The notes: generated by a model from the sequence alone, not told the origin. Shown: positions 1 through 6,136, counted from the stretch's first letter. The stretch: 9,465 bases of DNA from JBBSGA01 sp038254585 (GCA_038254585.1 JBBSGA010000248.1:1-9465); one strand, 5' to 3'. Made by a program: numbers and translations.

Positions 1-218
1 AGCGCCCGCGCCAGGGCAACCAGGGTCACCTGCCCACCCAAGCTCCCCCTCAGGTTCCAGCCGCGAAGGGTGCGCGTGAAGACATCCATCCCCACCGTCA
101 GGTAGATAAACTCACGCTGCAACCGAATATAGGTGATGTCGCTAACCCAGATCTCCTCTGGCGCCGCGGCGACTCGGTCGGAGACGAGCTTCGGATAGCG
201 GCCAAAGCCATGCTGGCT
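1..218 (-). pseudogene. IS3-family transposase (OrfB, rve integrase core), 5'-truncated fragment
   Basis: The minus-strand frame with codons at 200-198, 197-195 and so on reads SQHGFGRYPKLVSD, then EEIWVSDITYIRLQREF, then VGMDVFTRTLRGW. These are the conserved blocks at the start of the IS3/IS150-family DDE integrase domain. The Asp of WVSDITYI is the first catalytic acid, and MDVFTR is the second conserved block. The second catalytic Asp and the Glu would lie beyond the left edge. No HTH region, orfA or credible start codon precedes it. The frame stays open back to a stop near 276-278, but that leader reads through the insertion-sequence end itself and is not transposase-like. It is almost certainly non-functional as a transposase unless supplied in trans. 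Confidence 0.75.
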
Positions 219-245
219 TTGGATATTATGATACTCACTTGCGTA

Positions 246-272
246 CCTGTCCAAGTTTCGGGGTCCACTACA
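246..272 (-). repeat. Insertion-sequence terminal inverted repeat (IS3/IS150 type)
   Basis: On the minus strand the end starts TGTAGTGGACCCCGAAACTT at 272 and continues GGACAGG to 246. Ends of the form TG(T/A)..GACCCC.AAA.TTGGACA are typical of the IS3 family, IS150 subgroup. The outermost bases are TG. The partner repeat is not in the window, so the exact outer boundary and any target-site duplication cannot be confirmed. Confidence 0.6.
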
Positions 273-340
273 TAGCTACTACTGGTCGTAATTGCCCCTG
301 ACAAGATCATTAGCGAGACAGCGCTGTTGCATGGCTCCTG

Positions 341-346
341 TATACT
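341..346 (+). promoter_or_regulatory. Possible -10 element of the yifB promoter
   Basis: TATACT lies 44 bases ahead of the yifB start and matches the sigma-70-type -10 consensus at 5 of 6 positions. No good -35 hexamer sits 16-18 bases upstream; the nearest TTG-type hexamer, TTGCAT at 327-332, is too close. The promoter is therefore weakly supported. The rest of 273-389 shows nothing else recognisable. Confidence 0.3.
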
Positions 347-389
347 CCCTCATGCGTTGCTTCCCTAGCGTGCAAGACAGGAGTCCCCC

Positions 390-1910
390 ATGCTCGCCAA
401 GCTTTTTAGCTGCGCCGTTCTGGGTCTTGAAGGCGGGTTGATCGAGGTCGAGGTCGACATCGCCCAGGGCCTGCCCGCCTTCACGATCGTCGGTCTCCCC
501 GACGCCGCCGTCAACGAGTCCAAAGAGCGCGTCCGCTCAGCGATCAAGAACTCCAACGCCACCTTCCCTCTGCGCCGCATCACCGTTAACTTGGCCCCGG
601 CCGATCTCAAGAAGGAAGGCCCGGCCTACGACCTGCCGATCGCCGTCGGCTTACTCATCGCCACCGAGCAGATAGCTGCCGACGTGTCGCGCTCGGTCTT
701 CCTCGGGGAGCTCGCCCTTGATGGCGCGGTTCGGCATACCGATGGGATGCTGCCGATGGTTGGCGTGGCGCAGGAGCATGGGATGGCGACCGCCTACGTG
801 CCCCACGACGATGCAGCGGAGGCGGCCCTGGTCGAGGGGATGACAGTCATTCCGGTACGCACGCTGGCGGATGTTGCAGCCCATCTCAACGGCGAGCGCT
901 ACATCCCACCGTTCGTCGGGGCGGCGCCGGAGATCGTCGACGACGGCGCCTATCCGGTGGACTTCCGCGAGATACGCGGACAGGAGCACGTGCGCCGTGC
1001 GCTGGAGGTAGCTGCAGCCGGTGGGCACAACATCATTATGTCGGGCGTGCCTGGCTCGGGCAAGACGCTCATGGCACGGGCACTCCCGTCGATCCTCCCA
1101 CCGCTCACCTCGGATGAGGCACTCGAGATCACGAAGATCTACAGCGTCAGCGGCAAGTTACCTCACAATACACCGCTGCTGCTGCAGCGGCCGTTCCGCT
1201 CGCCGCACCACACAACGTCGCACGCCGGGCTGGTCGGTGGCGGGCGCCAGATCCGGCCCGGAGAGATCACGTTGGCGCACCGCGGCGTGCTCTTCCTGGA
1301 CGAGCTGCCCGAGTTTCCTCAGACCGTGCTCGAAGTGCTGCGCCAGCCGCTCGAAGATCGCGTCGTCACCATCAGCCGCGCCTCCGGAACCCTGACCTTT
1401 CCATCGAACTTCATCCTGGTCGCCGCTCAGAATCCCTGTCCCTGCGGCTACTATGGGGACACCGAACGCGCCTGCACCTGTGCGCCGTCTGCAGTCGCCC
1501 GTTACACCAAGAAGGTCTCCGGCCCATTACTGGACCGCATCGACATCCACGTCGACGTGCCCCGTGTCAACTATCAGAAACTCGCAGGTGACCGGCCGAG
1601 CGAAGCCTCCGCGCCGATCCGCGAGCGGGTCAAGGCGGCGCGCGAGCGCCAGGCGCGACGCTTTGCCGGCATCGCCAAGATCAAGACGAACGCCGACATG
1701 GGGCCAGCGGAGGTACGCGAGCACTGCCAACTCGACGCGGCCGGACAGTCGCTGATGCGCGCGGCGATGCGCCAGCTCCAGCTCTCGGCTCGGGCGTATC
1801 ATCGCGTGCTCAAGCTTGCACGGACCGTCGCCGACCTCGCCAGCAGCGAGGCGATTAGCCCGGCGCATCTGGCCGAGGCGCTGCAGTACCGGCCGAGGAG
1901 GGCGGAGTAG
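390..1910 (+). CDS. yifB: YifB/ComM family Mg-chelatase-like AAA+ ATPase
   Basis: A full-length 506-residue cytoplasmic AAA+ ATPase, the usual size for YifB/ComM. In naturally transforming bacteria ComM acts as a DNA helicase that promotes branch migration of incoming DNA; the role elsewhere is less clear. Layout: an N-terminal ChlI/Lon-protease-like fold (about 1-170; GLPAFTIVGLPDAAVNESKE, NLAPADLKKEGPAYDLPIA), the Mg-chelatase AAA+ core (about 190-395) and a helical C-terminal domain (about 400-500). Walker A is GVPGSGKT at 219-226 and Walker B is VLFLDE with D304/E305. Paired cysteines C350/C352 and C362/C364 follow, then GPLLDRIDIH (378-387). The start is set by AGGAG at 379-383, six bases before ATG. 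No terminator follows, so transcription may enter hicBA 73 bases downstream. Parts of this gene recur at 2451-2603 and 3429-3488. Confidence 0.95.
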   Translation: MLAKLFSCAVLGLEGGLIEVEVDIAQGLPAFTIVGLPDAAVNESKERVRSAIKNSNATFPLRRITVNLAPADLKKEGPAYDLPIAVGLLIATEQIAADVSRSVFLGELALDGAVRHTDGMLPMVGVAQEHGMATAYVPHDDAAEAALVEGMTVIPVRTLADVAAHLNGERYIPPFVGAAPEIVDDGAYPVDFREIRGQEHVRRALEVAAAGGHNIIMSGVPGSGKTLMARALPSILPPLTSDEALEITKIYSVSGKLPHNTPLLLQRPFRSPHHTTSHAGLVGGGRQIRPGEITLAHRGVLFLDELPEFPQTVLEVLRQPLEDRVVTISRASGTLTFPSNFILVAAQNPCPCGYYGDTERACTCAPSAVARYTKKVSGPLLDRIDIHVDVPRVNYQKLAGDRPSEASAPIRERVKAARERQARRFAGIAKIKTNADMGPAEVREHCQLDAAGQSLMRAAMRQLQLSARAYHRVLKLARTVADLASSEAISPAHLAEALQYRPRRAE

Positions 1911-1983
1911 GCAGCTTTGGACAACTCGCCGGCCGAAGGATCTGCAGCGAACCTGCCGTCTTGTGGCGGATTGAAGGAGTGTT

Positions 1984-2208
1984 ATGAAAACGTTCACGGC
2001 GTATATCGAATTCGACCAGGCGACCAAGCTCTATGTTGGGATCGTCCCAGGTCTTGCAGGAGCTCATACGCAGGCGGCAAGCCTCGACGAGTTGCGGAAG
2101 AATCTTCAGGAGGTGGTTGAGCTCTGTCTCGAGGAATTCAACGGCTCGCTCGAAGATTTGCCACGATTCGTCGGTCTGCAACAGGTTGAGGTAGAGGTAG
2201 CGGCGTGA
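1984..2208 (+). CDS. hicB: HicB family antitoxin of a HicBA toxin-antitoxin module
   Basis: A 74-residue protein with the compact HicB fold: MKTFTAYIEFDQ, then YVGIVPGLAGAHTQAASLDELRKNL, then EVVELCLEE. The VPGLxGAHTQ..SLDEL pattern marks the short HicB family, whose partly degenerate RNase-H-like domain binds and inhibits HicA. There is no added HTH or ribbon-helix-helix domain at this length, so autoregulation by HicB is uncertain. AAGGAG at 1974-1979 sits four bases before ATG. A -35-like TTGGAC at 1917-1922 lacks a good -10 partner, so the module may be read from the yifB promoter. It overlaps hicA by four bases. The antitoxin-first order is one of the known arrangements of this system. 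Confidence 0.88.
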   Translation: MKTFTAYIEFDQATKLYVGIVPGLAGAHTQAASLDELRKNLQEVVELCLEEFNGSLEDLPRFVGLQQVEVEVAA

Positions 2209-2438
2209 GCCGACTATCAGTTGTAAACGCCAAGATCATGGAGGCAGTGCTAATTCGGCTGGGATTTGTTATCGTTCGTCAGAGCGGGAGCCACGTTTTC
2301 TATCGCCATCCGGATGGAAGAACGACAACAGTACCACATCATCCTGGAAGGGATCTCGCACGCCCATTGATCCGTGAGATCTTACGAGAAATCGAACTTA
2401 CGCCGGAGCAGTTTCGAGAAGAACTGAGCAAAATGTAA
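2205..2438 (+). CDS. hicA: HicA family mRNA interferase toxin
   Basis: A 77-residue protein of the HicA family, small dsRNA-binding-fold toxins that cleave mRNA and stop translation until HicB neutralises them. Visible family features are LGFVIVRQSGSHVFYRHPDGR with the expected catalytic His at 30, the basic, His-containing TTVPHHPGRDLARPLIREIL, and the closing ELTPEQFREEL. It starts with GTG at 2205, whose last bases overlap the hicB stop (GTGA), so translation is probably coupled. Base composition is far lower in G+C than yifB. It ends in a single TAA. The same reading frame then stays open through the adjacent yifB scrap to 2603, so stop-codon readthrough would add a YifB-like tail; this is probably chance. 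Confidence 0.9.
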   Translation: MSRLSVVNAKIMEAVLIRLGFVIVRQSGSHVFYRHPDGRTTTVPHHPGRDLARPLIREILREIELTPEQFREELSKM

Positions 2439-2450
2439 GCCCGTGCAATA

Positions 2451-2603
2451 AGCGCCGCGATGTGCCTACTCCAGCTCTCGACGCGGGCCTACCATCGCGT
2501 GCTCACGCTCGTGCGGACTGTCGCCGATCTCGTCGGCAGTGAGAGCATCAGCCCGGCACATCTGGCCGAGGCGCTGCAGTACCGGCCGAGGAGAGCGGAG
2601 TGA
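2451..2603 (+). pseudogene. Remnant of the 3' end of a second yifB copy
   Basis: This segment matches the last 153 bases of yifB (1758-1910) without gaps, 127/153 identical by hand count, ending in its own TGA where yifB has TAG. It translates to SAAMCLLQLSTRAYHRVLTL..., against RAAMRQLQLSARAYHRVLKL... in yifB, and both end QYRPRRAE. Many differences are in third codon positions, and the last 41 coding bases carry one mismatch. It therefore looks like the tail of a diverged but once-functional yifB and not a fresh copy of the neighbour. Similarity starts about 12 bases after the hicA stop. An ATG at 2460 would give a 47-residue peptide, but no ribosome binding site precedes it. Its final bases provide the GGAG that can serve the next gene. 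Confidence 0.85.
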
Positions 2604-2609
2604 GAATTA

Positions 2610-3161
2610 ATGACAACAGCTGCACCACTTGTCGCTATCAGCGACACCGGGCCGCTTATCTCGGTCTTCCAATCAGACAGCTCGGACCTCGTCGCAGGCA
2701 TATTCGCTGCGCTCCCTATCTCATCAACGTGTATGGCCGAACTGAGGTACCACGGGTGGAATGAGGCTATCGCGCAGACCAGAGCATTGCTCCTTGAGCA
2801 CACGTTGACGACCGAGGAGTCGAAACAAGCCCTAGAAATCGCGATCCGTATCGGACAGTATTCGAGGAAAATGGAACCGGCTGCCCACATGGGCGAGGCA
2901 GAAATTCTGGTGCTCGCCCGCCGGCCGGAATTTGCTGGCAGTCTGCTGCTTCTCGATGAGTTAGCAGCGCGAAAGGTTGCCTCAGAAATGAGCCTCGAAG
3001 TCGTTGGCTTCGCTGGTATCCTGCTCTTAGCAGTTCGCGAAGGCTTAGCTGATGCTATCGGGCTAAGGGAGCGACTGTTGCGTTGCCAACAACAAGGAAC
3101 TCACTACAGTACGGCTTTCATCGAGCGAGTGTACCAACGCGCGAAGGAACACAGATCATGA
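2610..3161 (+). CDS. PIN-domain (DUF3368-type) putative toxin ribonuclease
   Basis: A 183-residue protein with the plan of DUF3368 PIN-domain proteins, VapC-like Mg-dependent ribonucleases. The N-terminus VAISDTGPLISVF carries the first acid D12. E44 lies in MAELRYHG, GEAEIL supplies E96/E98, and LLLDELAARKVA supplies D116. Together these complete the acidic quartet. GFAGILLLAVREGL follows, the usual C-terminal helix region, then a family-typical Leu-rich end. The ATG at 2610 has GGAG at 2597-2600, inside the yifB remnant, and lies six bases after that remnant's stop. The downstream gene overlaps by four bases (ATGA) and is the likely partner. DUF3368 proteins usually follow an antitoxin such as UPF0175; here no such gene precedes it. 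A toxin role is inferred from the family and the context. Confidence 0.75.
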   Translation: MTTAAPLVAISDTGPLISVFQSDSSDLVAGIFAALPISSTCMAELRYHGWNEAIAQTRALLLEHTLTTEESKQALEIAIRIGQYSRKMEPAAHMGEAEILVLARRPEFAGSLLLLDELAARKVASEMSLEVVGFAGILLLAVREGLADAIGLRERLLRCQQQGTHYSTAFIERVYQRAKEHRS

Positions 3162-3400
3162 CCGACTACAGAAGCGTTCACGAACCGGATGAAGAATTAC
3201 TCAGCGCCGAGGATGCAATCGCAGACGCGGACCAACTAGAAAGACTTTACGATCGCCATCGCCAGGCTGACGAGGCAATCCCTTTGCGGGTACCGCTGTC
3301 AGCATTGCTCGAAGCAATAGATCATCTGGACCTCCCCGCTCTACGGGAGGTCACACGCCGGGCGGAGGAACGTTTGGCTGCGGTGGACCCGTCGCCGTAA
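3158..3400 (+). CDS. Small acidic protein, candidate antitoxin partner of the PIN protein
   Basis: An 80-residue protein I do not recognise. It begins MTDYRSVHEPDEELLSAEDA, is strongly acidic in its first half, and looks mostly helical (LSALLEAIDHLDLPALREVTRRAEERLAAV near the C-terminus). It has no signal peptide, membrane segment or evident HTH. The start chosen is ATG at 3158, which overlaps the PIN gene stop as ATGA and is preceded by AAGGA at 3144-3148. The frame stays open upstream, but an earlier start would run deep into the PIN gene. Coupling to a PIN toxin, small size and acidity suggest an antitoxin in the less common toxin-first order; this is inference. A perfect 8-bp inverted repeat (GACCTCCC 3329-3336, GGGAGGTC 3345-3352) lies inside its coding sequence, with no T-run after it. 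Confidence 0.65.
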   Translation: MTDYRSVHEPDEELLSAEDAIADADQLERLYDRHRQADEAIPLRVPLSALLEAIDHLDLPALREVTRRAEERLAAVDPSP

Positions 3401-3428
3401 GTCATAGGTGAGCAAATACTGTTCAAGG

Positions 3429-3488
3429 AAGGTCTCCGGCCCATTATTGGACCGCATCGACATCCACGTCGACGTGCCGCGCGTCAAC
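3429..3488 (+). pseudogene. 60-bp internal fragment of yifB
   Basis: These 60 bases match yifB 1512-1571 at 57 positions. All three differences are synonymous, and the encoded peptide is the same KVSGPLLDRIDIHVDVPRVN. In YifB this is the block holding the DRID motif, the most conserved part of the late AAA+ core. The match stops sharply on both sides. It sits in a 69-codon open frame starting GTG at 3408 with no clear ribosome binding site, and the residues after the match look random, so I do not call a gene. It is much closer to the resident yifB than the 2451-2603 remnant, so it arose separately or was conserved by gene conversion. The rest of 3401-3641 holds only the larE promoter and leader. 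Confidence 0.85.
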
Positions 3489-3561
3489 GCAGACACGACC
3501 TGCACCTCCGCTTCCACGCCTGAATCCCTTCGACGGTTCCCAGTCGACCAGACACCGCGCG

Positions 3562-3590
3562 TTGTTCGACGGTACAGGGCGTGCTACACT
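3562..3590 (+). promoter_or_regulatory. Promoter of larE
   Basis: TTGTTC (3562-3567) and TACACT (3585-3590) are separated by exactly 17 bases. TGC directly ahead of the -10 gives an extended -10. The predicted transcript start is near 3597, leaving a leader of about 45 bases before the larE ATG. No operator or riboswitch-like fold was seen in the leader. Confidence 0.6.
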
Positions 3591-3641
3591 TATCCGGCGT
3601 TCAATGATATCTGGTAGGAACGCACTAGGCCAGGAACAGCA

Positions 3642-4484
3642 ATGACCAGCGAGCTTGACCAAAAATACAAGGTCCTCCGCTCGATTCTGCGAGAGATGGG
3701 CTCAGTTCTAGTTGCCTTTTCCGCGGGGGTTGACTCGACTCTACTCCTCAAGGTGGCACATGATGTGCTTGGGTCAAACTGCATCGCAGCGACGGCGATC
3801 TCGGAGACCTATCCGCGCGAGGAGTGGGAAGAGGCCGAGCGCCTTGCCAAGGAGATCGGCGTCGAACATCTCATCTGCGAGACCCGCGAGCTCGAGGACG
3901 AGGAATACGCGGCCAACAATCCCGACCGCTGCTACCACTGCAAGAAGACGCTCTTCACAGAGATCGAGCCGCTGGCAGCGACACACGGGATCCGGCACAT
4001 CGCCTACGGTGCGATGGCCGACGACGTCGGCGACCACCGGCCCGGGCACCGCGCTGCCCGGGACTTTGACATCCGCGCGCCCCTCTTGGAAGCCGGACTG
4101 GGCAAGGCCGACATTCGCGAGCTATCACGCCGGCTGCATCTCCCAACGTGGAACAAGCCGGCCTTTGCCTGCCTGTCGTCGCGGATCGCCTACGGTGAGC
4201 GGGTGACGGGCGAGAAGCTCCACCAGCTCGACGAGGCGGAGCGCTTTCTGCGACAGCTGGGCTTTGTCAACTTTCGCGTCCGCCTGCATGAGATGATCGC
4301 GCGCATTGAGGTTCCGCCTTCGGACTTCGGTGCGGTCGTCGAGCACCATGGCGAGATCGTCGAGAACCTCAAGGCGCTCGGCTTCATCTACGTCACGCTC
4401 GATCTGCAGGGCTTTCGCTCGGGCAGCATGAACGAGCCCCTCCGACGCAAAGGCCAGCTTCAGGATGTCATGTTGATGGTCTAA
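3642..4484 (+). CDS. larE: LarE-family ATP-dependent sulfur transferase, three-cysteine type
   Basis: A 280-residue PP-loop ATPase of the LarE family. LarE adenylates the carboxylates of pyridinium-3,5-biscarboxylic acid mononucleotide and inserts sulfur, a step in making the nickel-pincer nucleotide cofactor of lactate racemase and relatives. The PP-loop is AFSAGVDSTLL (25-35), with Ala in place of the second Gly of SGGxDS. C177 in NKPAFACLSSRIAYG lies where the sacrificial Cys176 of Lactobacillus plantarum LarE sits. C97 and C100 in NPDRCYHCKK add a CxxC that the L. plantarum enzyme, as I recall it, lacks. Three-cysteine LarE proteins such as that of Thermotoga maritima carry a [4Fe-4S] cluster and can act catalytically, so this one probably does too. 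The C-terminal VTLDLQGFRSGSMNEPL is typical. AGGAA at 3632-3636 precedes ATG by five bases. No larA, larB or larC is nearby. Confidence 0.88.
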   Translation: MTSELDQKYKVLRSILREMGSVLVAFSAGVDSTLLLKVAHDVLGSNCIAATAISETYPREEWEEAERLAKEIGVEHLICETRELEDEEYAANNPDRCYHCKKTLFTEIEPLAATHGIRHIAYGAMADDVGDHRPGHRAARDFDIRAPLLEAGLGKADIRELSRRLHLPTWNKPAFACLSSRIAYGERVTGEKLHQLDEAERFLRQLGFVNFRVRLHEMIARIEVPPSDFGAVVEHHGEIVENLKALGFIYVTLDLQGFRSGSMNEPLRRKGQLQDVMLMV

Positions 4485-4509
4485 CGAGCGAATGGCTCGC
4501 CTGTGATGA

Positions 4510-4547
4510 ACGACGAACGACAGCCCAACTGGGCTGTCGTTCGTCGT
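4510..4547. terminator. Bidirectional terminator between larE and gpmI
   Basis: A perfect 17-bp inverted repeat (ACGACGAACGACAGCCC at 4510-4526, its complement at 4531-4547) closes on a 4-base AACT loop. It lies 25 bases after the larE stop and 11 bases after the gpmI stop on the other strand, exactly between the convergent genes. Neither strand has a long T-run (GTTCTT follows on plus), so it may work as a weak intrinsic terminator, or mainly as a 3'-end stabiliser. Confidence 0.75.
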
Positions 4548-4558
4548 GTTCTTCCACT

Positions 4559-6109
4559 CTACTCGAAAAGACTCCGGCCGGTCATCGCCACGGGCGACTC
4601 GAGCCCGAGAATTTCGATTACCGTCGGCGCAACGTCGGCTAGCTTGCCACCCGAGCGCAACGTGCGATGGCGGAACGGCGAGGCATCGGCAACGAGCACA
4701 ACACACGGGACCGGGTTGGTCGTATGGGCCGTGTGCGGAGCGCCTGTCACCCGATCGATCATCTGCTCTGCGTTGCCGTGATCGCAGGTAATCAGCATGC
4801 CTCCACCCACGCCTAATACTGCACTGGCGATTTTGCCCAGGCATTCGTCCACGACGCTAACTGCCTCGATCGCAGCCTTCAACACACCCGTATGGCCGAC
4901 CATATCCGGATTCGCCAAGTTCATCATGATGACATCGAATTTGCCGCTCTCGACAGCCTTCAGAACCTCATCGGTCACGGGACGCGCGCTCATCTCGGGC
5001 TGAAGATCGTAGGTCGCGACTTTAGGCGACGGCACCAGGACCCGCTCCTCGCCCGGGAACGGCTCCTCGCGGCCCCCATTAAGGAAAAAGGTGACGTGGG
5101 CATACTTTTCGGTTTCAGCCGTGTGGAACTGCGCCAGTCCCGCGTCACTTACGACCTTCGCGAGCGGATCCTCAACATCCTCGGGCGGGTAGGCCACCTC
5201 GACGGGTAGAGCGGCCTCATACTCTGTCATCGTCACATAATAGAGATCCTTGAGCTGCGCTCCCCGGTCGAAGCCGGCGAAGCCGGGAACGGTGAAAGCG
5301 CGCGTGAGCTGTCGCCCGCGGTCGGTGCGGAAGTTGAAGAAGATGATGGCGTCGCCGTCTCCGACCGTCGCCACGGGCTTGTCGCCCTCCACGATGACGG
5401 TTGGCAGCACGAACTCGTCGGTAACCCCTTCTTCGTAAGCTGAGCGGATCGCGGCGACCGGATCGGCCGCACGGCGGCCTTCACCGAAGACAAGCGCCCG
5501 GTACGCCTTTTCGGTGCGCTCCCAGCGCTTATCCCTGTCCATGGCATAGTAGCGCCCGCTCACAGTGGCAACCCGTCCGATCCCAAGCTTCGCGGCAACC
5601 GCCAGCAGCTCCTCCATGAACGGAATAGCACTTTGCGGCGGGGTATCGCGCCCATCAAGAAAGAGATGGATGTAGACCTCGGTGAGCCCCTGCTCTTTCG
5701 CAAGGCGCAGCAGCGCATACAGATGGTCGCTATAGGCGTGCACGCCGCCGGGACCAAGCAGACCGAGGAGATGCAGGCGTGTGCCGTGCTCCTTGGCATG
5801 CCGACAAGCCGCGACGAGCTGCGGATTCTTGAAGAAGGATTCGTCGCGGATCGATTCAGAGATACGGGTCGAGTCCTGGTAAACCACGAAGCCGGCCCCG
5901 ATATTGAGATGGCCGACTTCAGAATTACCCATCTGTCCCTCGGGTAGCCCAACCGCAAGCTCGGCCGCGGCAAGCGTCGTGTAGGGGTAGAGCGTGCGCC
6001 ATGCGGACATGTTGGGAGTATGGGCCAGCGCGATTGCATTTCCTTCTTGGTGATCGCTGACTCCCCAGCCGTCGATGACGCAGAGCAGAAATGGCCGTGG
6101 TCGATTCAT
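4559..6109 (-). CDS. gpmI: 2,3-bisphosphoglycerate-independent phosphoglycerate mutase
   Basis: A full-length 516-residue cytoplasmic enzyme that interconverts 3- and 2-phosphoglycerate in glycolysis and gluconeogenesis through a phosphoserine intermediate, using two divalent metals (usually Mn). The alkaline-phosphatase-like domain supplies D13 (VIDGWG), the nucleophile S63 (GQMGNSEVGHLNIGAG), D402 and H406 (NPDMVGHTG), D443/H444 (CDHGNAE) and H459/H462 (HTAHTTNPVP). The inserted transferase domain (about 80-310) carries GGVHAYSDH with H124, LDGRDTPP (151-158) and SGRYYAMDRDKRWER. The minus-strand ATG at 6109 is fixed by a strong AGGAGGA (complement of 6116-6122), six bases upstream. It is the last gene of the lepA/parvulin/gpmI series. 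A hairpin-rich 152-base gap precedes it and may uncouple or tune its expression. No residues are missing. Confidence 0.97.
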   Translation of the reverse strand: MNRPRPFLLCVIDGWGVSDHQEGNAIALAHTPNMSAWRTLYPYTTLAAAELAVGLPEGQMGNSEVGHLNIGAGFVVYQDSTRISESIRDESFFKNPQLVAACRHAKEHGTRLHLLGLLGPGGVHAYSDHLYALLRLAKEQGLTEVYIHLFLDGRDTPPQSAIPFMEELLAVAAKLGIGRVATVSGRYYAMDRDKRWERTEKAYRALVFGEGRRAADPVAAIRSAYEEGVTDEFVLPTVIVEGDKPVATVGDGDAIIFFNFRTDRGRQLTRAFTVPGFAGFDRGAQLKDLYYVTMTEYEAALPVEVAYPPEDVEDPLAKVVSDAGLAQFHTAETEKYAHVTFFLNGGREEPFPGEERVLVPSPKVATYDLQPEMSARPVTDEVLKAVESGKFDVIMMNLANPDMVGHTGVLKAAIEAVSVVDECLGKIASAVLGVGGGMLITCDHGNAEQMIDRVTGAPHTAHTTNPVPCVVLVADASPFRHRTLRSGGKLADVAPTVIEILGLESPVAMTGRSLFE

Positions 6110-6136
6110 AGGCTATCCTCCTGTCCGGTTATGGAC

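Larger units (their letters stand above)
1..272 (-). mobile_element. Internally deleted IS3/IS150-type insertion sequence remnant, cut by the window edge
   Basis: Read on the minus strand, this stretch begins with an insertion-sequence end (272 down to 246) and passes within about 30 bases into the integrase core of an IS3-family transposase, which continues past position 1. A complete element would have orfA and the N-terminal half of orfB between its end and this point, so roughly a kilobase is missing. The deletion point lies near a perfect palindrome (CCAAAGCC, 5-base loop, GGCTTTGG, within 201-221). The other end of the element is outside the window, so it is not known whether a full-length copy elsewhere could mobilise it. 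Family assignment rests on the end sequence and the transposase motifs. Confidence 0.7.

Noticed and set aside
3083..3157. A longer N-terminus for the small acidic protein after the PIN gene
   Set aside because: It would overlap the PIN gene by 79 bases. The ATG at 3158 has the usual ATGA coupling and a Shine-Dalgarno upstream.
3489..3520. Possible second yifB patch: ...CTGCACCT... after the 60-bp fragment resembles yifB near 1455-1490
   Set aside because: Alignment needs an indel and rests on one exact 9-base stretch, within what chance allows in GC-rich DNA.
3408..3617. A 69-codon gene containing the yifB core fragment
   Set aside because: There is no ribosome binding site, the residues outside the 60-bp match resemble nothing, and the larE promoter lies inside it.
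4125..4844. A 239-codon minus-strand frame spanning the larE-gpmI junction
   Set aside because: It crosses the terminator hairpin and is antisense to larE and out of frame with gpmI, both of which are strongly identified.
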